A stretch of 64,000 nt of DNA. Origin: Tanytarsus gracilentus (lineage: Eukaryota; Arthropoda; Insecta; Diptera; Chironomidae). The notes under the pieces were generated by a model. The model was not told the DNA's origin. It was given only the letters and a program-made list of their open reading frames with translations, and did no database searches. The stretch covers positions 1,240,001 through 1,304,000 of the forward strand of contig JAXRKN010000036.1 of NCBI GenBank assembly GCA_038502055.1, written 5' to 3'. Of this stretch, positions 50,601 to 62,600 are shown piece by piece. The translations under genes and the position numbers were made by a program. How positions within the stretch are numbered: the stretch's first letter is position 1; the number at the start of each line of letters is the position of its first letter.

Positions 50601-53600
50601 AGCAAATTTTAAATTAAACCTTTTTGACCTCAATTTACGCTGAAATGGAATTTCCCTCGATAAATGATTTGAATTCAACCGTTAACTCGTCGTCTCTAAT
50701 GCGCAAGAGATATTAAATGAAAATGTGGACGACGGAATACATAAATCAGACATAAATATTTAAAGGCGTGCTAATTAAATGAATTAAATAACCAAGAAAA
50801 AAAGGATTCAGATGTGGAAAAAGAGCTTGCCAATTACTTAATTTGTGGTCTCTTGAGTGATTGAGAGAATCGAGTGGATTTATGTATATTCAAGCTGTTA
50901 CTTTAAGCAACACAACATCAACAACAACCGGAAAGCTTTCAATCTAAAATATTTATATCAATTTCCTTTTCTTCATTCGATTTTACGATTATATGAGGCT
51001 AAAAAACTTTGTAAACTTTTATGTTGAATTTTTTTAATATATTTTACGTTCTTATAAAAGTAAGCGAGCTGAGGAAAAAAGGGAAATGTGGGAAGGGTCT
51101 AAGGAAAGAATTTTCTCGAGACAGCTTGGCGTAAAAACCTCATTCATGCGGAATCGATACTTTTCCGAAAGAGTGGGATTCATCACGTAACATCAACCAT
51201 AATATACTTTTTAATTTTCATCGCACATATATCAAATTGTAAATATTTTGTTGTCGTTATACGACCTACAACTTTACTCCTTGTTGAAAATGGGTTTTTA
51301 ATGATGTGGAATAAACAATTTAATGACTTTTTTTTCGTAAGAAGGTGCTAAAAAGTTTTTCACAAAGTGTGAATTTGAAAACAAATTCGAGAAATAAATA
51401 AAAATTTATTGTGTGATAAAATGCAACAGTTTGGTTTATTTAAGGAGTTGTAAAATGTCAAACTTGAACGATAAAAGTTTTGTTTTGTATTATTTTAAAC
51501 TTGAAGCTTTTAAACTTGTGGATGATTAAATTTTTTAAGCTATTTAAGATTTAATTTTGATGTCCATTTTCCAACTTGTTGATGCTTTCGATGATTCAAA
51601 GCTTTTGTGTTCACAATAAAGTACAAAATCTTAAATCACTCAATCGAAACTTATGTCATTAAATTCTTTTGGAGAGTCTTCTATGCAAACTCAAACGACC
51701 ACAAGTTTTCTACTTATAAAATCATTTATAACTTTTAAGCAGTAATAAAATTGACAAATCTCCGCCCATAATTCACAATAAAATGAAAATTTTCTCTCTT
51801 TTATCGCATCCTCTTAAATTATTACTGATTACTCGAAATCTCTTTCCATTCGACTGATAAAGGAAAATTTCGGTAGGAAGGAAAATTATGACGCCATTAT
51901 GAAGAAGAAAATGTCTGCGAGAAAAAAATTAATGAAAATGCAAATTTCATCTTCAACTTAATAAATTTGTCGGAAGACATTTTTATCAATTAATTTTCTT
52001 TCTTTCACTTAAATGCGATGCATGTAAATCATATAACAAGCAGAAAAAAATATGAAAAAGAGAGAAAAATTTATTTAGCGCATAATTTATTAGTCTGTAC
52101 ATTTGTTACATGTCGATTTGTAGCGCATTTTTTTTGAAAATTGCTTAAAGGTGTGCAATGACAGCGGAGAGAAGACAAATAACTGTTTAGCACGAAAAAA
52201 ATGTGTCATATATTTATTTGAGTGACTTGAGATCACACTTAAGGTCATGAGTAATCCCCTTAAGAAGTGTATTTTTGTCAGAAATAAATCACCATCAAGT
52301 TCGTTCGGCTTACGACTTTTAATGATTTTTTTCCACACTGTGATTCAGTTTGATTGATTACTTATGTCATAAATAATTTCCATTTTAGCTCCTTTAACTC
52401 ATAATTACCCTCATTTCCACCCTAACAAAGCTTTATCAAAAAACTACTCAATGATTATTGTTTCACCGTCACCAGAGTGGACTTCAATTTTATTATTTTT
52501 TGTCATCATCTAAAGTAGAAGCTTTCAACTTGTTTTTATGCTTAATTGAATTATGGTAAAAATAAAATTTTCACGTCATTTAATAAGAAAATATTTTAGG
52601 GTGAAAGAAAATTATTTTCTAAAATTACTTTTAATTTGTGCTCTTTTGTATTTAGTAATTACTAATTAAGTCTTGATTTAAAAATATTCTACCGAATTCA
52701 TTTATGAAAAAGCATTATTTTTTTTACTAATACCAAAGTTTCCCTCACTTATCCGTTTAAGCACTCTGAAGTGTTGAAATAATTTTTTCCCAACCCAATA
52801 TTGACTTTTTTGTGCTTTCATGTGCCACTTCAAAGCACTTTTTATTGTTGTCACGATGAGAACGGCAATTTAAAACCTCATTCAAGTTCTAGAGCTGCCC
52901 TTAAGCAAAGATTAGTGAATGGTTGTAATTACTTCACAAAAGTGTCAGCATTGAAAAGAAAAAACTTTTAATAATTTTTAGTTTTTCGATTTCCTTTAAT
53001 GTACCGAGTGGGACGAAAGACGGAAGAAGAACGGATGTTATGAATGAAATGGAAAAGTCTCGCAGCTTGATGAAAGCTGAAACAATCATCAAATAAAACG
53101 TAAAATGATGATTAAGTGAAAAAAAGGATTCATTTCATTGAATCGGAATTTTTCTTTCAAAAAACGAAAATGAAAGTCGGCGTGAATGAGAATGTGTGTC
53201 TCACTTTTGTCGAGAACGCCTGCGAGATAAATTAATTTTCAATGACACACAGCTCACAAATGTGTTCATCTTAATAAAACTAATTTCGCGTGTCACGAAA
53301 ATGTTAATTAGAGATGGCAGCGAAAACAATATAAAATGGGAACACATGGCGTGAAATTTTAATCCTATTTACTGATATTTGAAGATCAAACTGTGGAAAG
53401 GGGGAAAATTCATGGTTGTCTCGAAAGCTGAACAAATTTTAAAAATACTCTCGAATTCTTACAAACTTTCCTTTCTCTCTCGCAAAGTGATTTATTTTCC
53501 CTAATGACATTCGACAAACAGATTGAGCAACTGAACTTGTGTGTATGCCGGACATTGAACTAAATTTCGCATGATGAAATGAAACAAAATTTTTTGTGAT

Positions 53601-56600
53601 AAAAATAGACAGAAACAATAATTTAAAGTTGAAAGTGTTTAAATTTATTTTCAAACTGAAAAAATTAAGCAAATTAAAAGAGGAAAAAATAAATGAAAGA
53701 AAATATTTTAAGTGCGACTCTAACGTGGTGAGGAAAATCACATCAATGAGAAGCGACAGTGAAAAGACGTTAAAGTAGCTTTAGAAAATTAAAATCACAA
53801 AATGATTGACTGGGTTTCAATTGTAAGACATTCAAGAAGGCGATTTTCAGTTTTAAATTTTGCGGGTGGCGGAAGACAGAGACGCAATGGCAACTTCCTT
53901 AATGCACCAAAACAACATCATCACAAATCTATGACAATTCCGCCAGCGAATGCAATCGAGTCGCAACAATCGGATGAAAAGCTTTCGTCAACATGTTGCT
54001 TTTCGAATGTGAGAAAACCTTCAATTTTTTTGCTGTTTATTTGCTTTTTTATGCTTGTTGAAAAAGCTACAAAAAAATAATTTAATTTCAAAGTGAAACC
54101 TTAAAAATGGTAACGACGTTTATGAAGAATTTAATTCTTAAAATCAGAAAATTTTTATAAAAAAAAGTTTTTACTTGTTCAACATTAAATTCCAACCCAT
54201 TTTCGGGAGAGTGAAAAATCCGTCAGTTTGTATCTGTTGCTATTTTATTACTTAACCACACATCAACCTCCTTTCTCCTTGCGCTTGAAAAAATCCATTT
54301 CAGAATCGATTGAAGCACGATGAGGAGAAGAAGGTTGAGAGCGTGCAACATCAAGTCGTTAATGCTGAACGCCAAAAGTCTGAGACGCCAATTAACAAGG
54401 TAAGGTATCATTATTATTATTATGAAGCATCTTCGCTGTATAACTCACAAAACATTATTTTTTGCTCATTCTCCTTATAACATCTTTATAAATAAATCTG
54501 ACGTGAATATGTTGAAAGATGCAAAACATGATGAGAAGACTTTTTCATGTCGGATGAAAGCAAAGTTTATTTTTCTTTTAATCAATCAACTAATTTTACT
54601 AATTTGATGTACTTTTTTAATTTATGTTGTTTTTTTCTCTTTTTTCGTTTCTTTTTTTAGAAAAATCATTGATATGATTAAAAATGATTTTATGCATGAA
54701 TTTATTGCTATCATTTAATATTAATTTGTTTGAATTTGCTAAAACCTAATAAAATTATAATTTTTTAGCCAAACTCGCTGTTTTATTTTGTAACGTATAA
54801 TTTTGTTGTTTTAAAATATTATAACAGTGCAGGGGGACATTTGACTAAATGAAGAAATTTAAATTTTCTAAAATTAGATTTTTTTATAAGCTAAAAAATA
54901 TTTAAAACGAAGAGAATAATATTTTAGCGTGAAAGAGAGCAGACAGAAATTTTTATATTTTCATCGAATTTATTTCACCGAACACACCTAGCGTCCCCCT
55001 TTGCTTTAACGATTATAACAAAATGTAAGCAATTCGTGCAGACTCTTCACACCCAAAACTAAATTTTCAATTTATTTCATTTTATTGAATTAAATTATAC
55101 AAGTTTGGAATACCAAACATAATTGAATTAATTTTATAAAATATTTCTTGTACTCAAACTCTCCAACACTCTTTAAATATCGAGTTTTCATAACCATACG
55201 ATCGCTTATGTTGAAAGTATACTTTTGTATGAGAGTTCGGATAATTTTATCGCAAGAGAAGTTCAACTAAATGTAGCTCTGTTAACTATTTATGAGTTTA
55301 ATATGTTTTTAAAAGATTTTAATAAGTGAAAAGTGCCTTAAAATAAATGCAAGCGTGTCACGTGTCGGCCGTTAAAATTCAAATAGTCAAAAGGTGCGCG
55401 TAAAGCCGAAAAATTTAAAGGAAAAAATTGATTACGTTTCGCAGTAAATAAATTTTATGAAGCGATCGTCGTGCAATGATGTGACACACGCCCGTGTTTA
55501 CTTTCCACTCAACGCCCTAAACCAACCACACGCTGGAATTTGTGCTCATTTAAACTAATGTGCGTTCGATATGTGCATTCCAAATCGATAAAAGTTCTCG
55601 ACTTAATTTACCATTTATTGATTAGTCAAAAGTCGCTTGCTGGTTGTCCAAAAGTGGCTAAAAGAATTTAAAATATTTGTGTAGATCACGTACAGATATT
55701 TTCCATTAAGGAAATTACTTAACATGTTTTTTTTGAGTTTCTGTGAATGAGTGTGCAAAAGCATAAAGCGATAAAATAATGACAAGTTCACATAAGAATT
55801 CAATTCAGGCAAAAAATAACAGGTAGCATAAAAATCACAAAATAAAGTCAGGATCCAGAAAAAAATTAAAAAGAGTTAATGAAAAATATTAAAATGATTT
55901 TTTCTATAAATTATTTAAATTTTAAAAATATTTTAAATTTTTTTTTAAATTCCCCAATTTTTTGTCTCGCCCTTGAAAGGTATTTAATTTCCGCTCCGAC
56001 ATCGTAGATGTGCTAATGAAAATTTAAATTGAATTAACATAACTCACAAATAGGAAAACGTATTTTGATATATGAGCAACCGCAAACAATAATACAGGAA
56101 CATACTGGTGGTTATGAATCATGAAGCCATCTTAGAAAACATTTTTTTTTATGTAATCAACTTTTTGTTATCAGCAGCACAGAAATAAGGGCTTTTTCAA
56201 TTTACCTGTGACTTTTATTATGTTCCAAAGAAATGTGCGCGCATTCTTATCTATCAGCAACAAGTGCTCGATATGTACAGTAAAATCTCTCTCGAAAATG
56301 ATTTCAACTCCACAGGTGGTTAGTTTCCGCTATGTTCGGTTATCGCTTCAAGGTTAAAAGTTTTCCTCTCATTTTTCCGCCATCATCATCGCGCAGCATC
56401 TGTGAGATAATTAAAGATTTCCCACAAGCGACGGCTCGAGGGTGATCATTCATTTTTTCTCAGCTCTGTTTTTTTCTTGTGTGAAATATTTATTTTTCTT
56501 AAAAGAGCTTAAAAATAGATTTTTCACTCATTTTCCATTCGCAGCATGATGATGTGATACTCGTCATCACCATCGAGCTATAAATACATGACTCAATGAT

Positions 56601-59600
56601 CAGTTTATTATATTGGCGGCTGAATGCCATCACCCAAACTGCTGGATTAAGTTGATGATAGCACACACAATTTTTCTTTCGACTACGAAATGTTTAAAAT
56701 TTTCAATAATATTTTCTCTCCTCCCTCACACAATTTTTTTTGAGATGCAAAAAAACAGTGAAGATTTTTCTCTTCATAAGCATTCGGGGGTTAAGAAAAT
56801 ATTCTGTTTAGTGTCGTGCCGACAATTCGCGAGAATTCATTCATTTTTTCCTCTCCCACCTTCCGCAGTCGCTGAGCATATAAAATAAAATAATAGTGAA
56901 TGGAATGCACATAATCATAGCGCATATTTTTTATCAACCGTAAACTATTAAGAAAGGTAGAAGAGAGAGAATAAGATTAGATTTTTTTATGTACGAAGTG
57001 GAAAGAGAGAATTTTTGAAAAAATAGTTGTCGTGTGAAAAAAAGAGAGACCGTCATTGTACGCGCACGTTGGTGTTCGCTGTGTGTGTGTCATTGACTAA
57101 AATTAAGTTAGCATTTTTTTCGAGATTATCAAAAATAAAAATTTATTGCAAAAATATTTGTGTCAAACGTAATCGAAAGTTTTCCTCAAACTTTTCGCGC
57201 TCTCGTGAAAAATAATTTTTCTCTCTCACAATTTTCGTAAACTACAGAAAGAAAGGCACAACCTACCAGTAACATAGAGAGTGTGTATTTTAACTCTGAA
57301 CTTGACACTTTAATTTTGGTTAACAATCGAGTGTGTTTGACAAGAAATTAAATTTAAACAAAATATGACAACGAGAAAGAAGAACAAAAATCAGCAGAAG
57401 GAAGGCGGCGGATTTATCAAAAAGGTTTCATCATTATTTAATTTAGATACGGTAACACTTTTTATTATTTCTTTTTGTGTTTTGTTTTTATTATTTTTAA
57501 ATCCATTTTTTTATTGCACTCCAATTAACATCAATGACCAATATCTGCATGACTCAATTAACATCTCAAAGAGTATTTATTTTCTCACAATTCGTTATAT
57601 AAAGTTTGAGTAAGACAATGCAAGCGTAAAAATGTTTACAGCACCCAATTATAAAGTTGCTGTCAATTTGAGATTAATTAGCGCACTTTCAATAATTAAT
57701 ATTCATCAGCTAGCTCAAGCGAGATTCTTCTGAATGATCTTGATCCAATTTTTTTTCTCTCAAGCTCGATGACGAGTTAATTAAAGTCATTGTGAACTTT
57801 TGGTTTTGTGCATTACGCCGGAACTGTAATTAAATGGGTCAACCAGCCAATTTGCGGTTGCTTAATTATTTAATGAACAAAATGGATCGAATTTTGTGGG
57901 TGGTCAAAAGAAATTTCACCTCAAAACCTTTTTCACCTTGCTACAAACTGAGTCATGACTCTTTCGAATAAATTAGCTTGAGTTTCGAGCGACAATAAAA
58001 TGACTGTTCGTGAGCGATTGCAATAAACGTCAAAAGTGCGGAAAATGGCAGAGCGGAAAACGAAACGCGACAGGCCAAAAAGTGCTAAAAATAAAACAAG
58101 AGAAAATCGCATCAATTGAAAATCGGACGAGTTTAGTGAAGAATGAGTGAGAGACTTTGTAAACATTGCTGCGCTCTTTTTTCTGTATTTAAAGCTTCTC
58201 AAATGTTTAAATGTGCGAGATCGTTTTGCCTCGCACATATGATAAGTGATATATTTGACTCTTGTTTTTTTCTCGAGAGGATTTTTGAAAAAAAAATTGA
58301 TTTGCATAGAAATTTCAAGTTATGGCAAAAGAATTTCAGGGTCATTGAGAAGTGAGGCGAAAAATTGTTTCTCGGTTCATAAAAATCTCTCAATTTCGTG
58401 ACTTTAATTTATGTGAAAGTTTTATATTTTTTTTCGCAATGTCACGAGCCAAATTATTTTCTTCTTACTGCCATCAACTAAATGATGATATGATAAGATG
58501 AATTATGTGAACCGTCCATTTTCGTCAACTCGATGATTTCCATTTATAGCTCAAATTGATAGCTGTTCGTAAACAAGAAAGACGCAAGAATGATATGCTT
58601 TCAATGATGGCACTCTAATTCATATTTAATGGTCTTCAATAAGTGCCACATAATTCTGAACACATTCGAACGACAGTCGCAAGGGGTGAAAACTAAAACT
58701 TATCATTTTCAAATTTAAATACCTAAAAATTTCTAGAGCTTGAAAAAACTTTCATGCTTCCTTGTGAAACTGATGAGGGCAAATTTTTCAAGTTGATATT
58801 CATGTCAAATGTGTTTCACCCGTAGAGCGGCGCGAAAAATAAAAATTCTCATATATTGCGTGAATGAGAAATGTTGAATGAACATCTAGTGAGTTATCGC
58901 CATACTCACAAAAAGCACTAAGCATGCAATTAGTCATTTCGCTTGAGCAAAGTAGCAAACCACAGAAGTAACGCACTAAGTAATGAAATATGTTGACAAA
59001 TAAAAATTTATTTGAGTTTTTGTGGCGTTTTGTTGGATTTATTTTGTAATACAAAAATCTAGGCTGAATTTTTCTACGCTGTTAATTTTTTAATTTAAAT
59101 TCAAGAATTTTTCTAAAAAAATTAATAAAAATGGTTTACAAATTTTACACCGAAGAATTTGCATAAAAAGTTGTTTGTAAATTTTTACAACCTTCTCCGA
59201 TGAGTCAATGGAAAAACTGTTTAATTCATTGCATTGTTGACTTTTTTTCTGCTCTTCGTTCGTCTTTCGTAACATGCTCACAATAACAGTTTTAGAATTT
59301 GTAATGAATCTATTGTTCTTAACGCGACACTGAAAATTGCCATGAAATATTTATGCAAACATCCAAGAAGGAAAATGAGAGAGAGAGCAAGTCCCTCGAG
59401 TGCGTTGGAGATTGTATGTTGGGGTCAAAGTAGCGGTAAATGGAGCAATAAATCAACCGGCCTTTAAACTTGGTCGAATATTGCCGCACTCGACTGTTGT
59501 TGTTGGATTGCCTTTTCGGCGTGATAGGTTAAGTGTCTGCATCTATGACACTTACGACCCAATCATTATGAGAGTCTCGAGTTCGAACCCATGGGATGTC

Positions 59601-62600
59601 TTATGCATCTTTTTCGCTGTGATGATTTATTAATGGGTAATTTACGTCTGATTTAACAATATGACGATACTTTGTTAATACTGAGCGAAAAATTTTTTAT
59701 GCGCACTCATAAAATTCCTCTCTCTCCTCTCTTCCATTACATGGTTGCAAGTGCATAATCTGATAAATTTTTATCTTCATTACGCAAGACTTTAATGACT
59801 ACCATATGTGAAGTCGAAAATAAACCAAAAGAATTCAATGAACCGATACACAATCGAGACTAATTTTTGAACATTTCTTCTTTTCTTTCAATCAATTTCA
59901 TTTCTTTTTGGATATTCATCACACACACAATCACAGGCGTCAGCGGGAGCGGATGCAAAAGTAAGTTGATATTCTTATTGGAATGTAATTAGCTGTCTAG
60001 AGAGTCAGGGATTTATTCATCAATCATGTCCGTTATCTTTCTGCAGGTCAATGGTGAAGGCGATCAATGGATGTTTGAGGAAATCGCTTTATCTCGAGGC
60101 TCCAGTGGACTGTAAGTTGCCCATAGAAAAGTCAATCAATTTCGATAATTAAATCATTGTTTTTTTGTTTGTTGCAGAGGTTTCAGCATTGCCGGCGGCA
60201 CAGATAATCCACACATCGGAACCGATTCATCAATTTATATTACGAAAGTAATTCAAGGTGGTGCCGCATTCGCCGATGGACGCGTTCATGTCAATGACAT
60301 TATCGTATCGGTCAACGATGTTTCCGTTGTCGATGTTACGCATGCGAGTGCAGTCGAAGCACTCAAAAGTGCCGGCGAGCGAGTCAAATTGGTAATTAAT
60401 CTCTATGGGATGAATGGGATGGTGATTGATGATTTTTTATTCTGCAGAATGTCAAAAGAAAGCGTCCACCATCCGTTCCACAGACATCGGAAATCGATCT
60501 CGTTAAGGGTGATAAAGGACTGGGCGTGAGTAACTTTTTACAGTTAATTCGAAATCATTTTTTAAAACATAAAAAATCGTTTTTAGTTCTCGATAGCCGG
60601 CGGCATAGGAAATCAGCATATTCCAGGCGATAATGGAATTTACGTTACAAAAATAATGGAAGGCGGTGCAGCACATGTCGACGGACGCCTCAGTATTGGC
60701 GATAAGTTGCTCAATGTTAAAACTAAAACGATGAATAAAAATTTAGAGAATGTCTTGCATGAGGACGCTGTGGCAACACTTAAAGCCATCGTTGATCGAG
60801 TAGTTTTGACCGTTCAGAAAGCTCAACATGTTGTTCACAGCACCTCATACCTAAATCAAACCAACTCACAATCGATGAACGCAATGAACACCATCGCGCA
60901 AGACCACAGTGATGGCAGGACGCATTCACCGTTACCAGGTCTGTATTGAGAGCTCATTATGATAATTAAAAATGTCACTCAACTAATTATTGTGATTTGT
61001 GCCTTAGGCTTAGAGAACTCAACATCCCGACATGCATCGACGAATGTCTTGGCAACGCCGCGCGCTGTTAGTCATGAAGATATCACAAGGTAAATTAAAT
61101 TTTTCCTTTTTCTCCGACGCGTAAAACTGATGCGTGCCGCTCTCCATTTCATTTGCAAATTATATGATACCGGTTGACTGGATGAAATAGTAAAATGAAA
61201 GAGAGAACTGATTGGCAGAGTTGATGAATTGGGATTTTAAATTTTTATAATTTTCGAGCTCATACTTTCACTTCTTTATCAAGTTTAACAACTCTGTCCC
61301 TAAAAATATTCATGAAAAATAGACATCGCACGCCACCACGATCTCTCCTGATCAAATTTAGAGTGAGCACGAGAAAGAAGATTATTACACAACCGCGATT
61401 GACCACTAACACGCGGATATCTTCCATCAACATTATAATACACATTTTTTGAGTGTTGACATTTTTGCTCTCCCTCTCTCTCTCTTTCGGCTCAAGAGTG
61501 CTTTTCCATTTGCGATATCTCGTTAATTTGCGTATAGACTCAGTATTACGGTCTAGTCGCGACTGAAATGAAGTTGATTCATTTGATTCATGGAAATTTA
61601 TTACAAAATAATTCATCGGACATTTTCATTCATTGTAGAGAGCCGCGGCAGATTATTATTCAGAAGGGAACGACAGGTGAGTGCAAAATTGAATATTATT
61701 AAGTCTAATTAACTTTCGAAAATGTTGCATGAAATAATTTGCGGATTTAAAATTATTATGTTTAAAAGTTAATTAGGCGATAAAATTGTGAATGAAATAA
61801 ATTTTAATTAATTAATTTTTTTCACTCGACAGGTCCAGCGAAAGGACTTGGATGTAAGTTTTGATAATAATTTCATTAAATTTTAAATACTCATAAAAAC
61901 TTTTTTTTATTTACAGTTAATATTGTTGGCGGCGAGGATGGCCAGGTAGCTTGTAGATAACTCAGTTTGAAAATTGCATGACGTTTGAAATGTAACGCTC
62001 GAAAATTTCCTTCTTCCCTTTTTTCCTCTTTTTCTTTCTATCTCTCTGCATGTTTTCCTGATACCAAAAAAAATTATCCCCTTTTTTTATTGTGTGTCAC
62101 ACTCTTGATGGTGGATTTTAATCACGTCCATCGTGTCTCGTCTTTCTCTCTTCTTATTTCTCTTTCTCTACTTCAACAAAAATCTCCTCCACAAAAATCT
62201 ATAACAGGGCATTTATGTATCGTTCATACTCGCTGGCGGACCGGCCGATCAAGGCGGTGAACTTAAGCGTGGTGATCAGTTGTTGAGTGTAAATGGTGTC
62301 AACTTAAGAAATGCAACGCACGAGGAGGCAGCACAGGCATTAAAGAATTCCGGTGAGGCGGTGACACTCATAGCACAATATCGTCCAGAGGACTATAATA
62401 GATTTGAGGCGAGAATTCATGAGTTGAAGCAACAGGCTGCGGCGGCCGTTCAAAATACCGGCACACTCCTTCGAACTTCACAGAAACGTTCTCTCTATGT
62501 TCGTGCACTTTTTGATTACGATCCGAATCGCGATGATGGATTACCGACTCGCGGCTTACCATTCAAGCACGGTGACATTCTCCACGTAACTAATGCGGCG

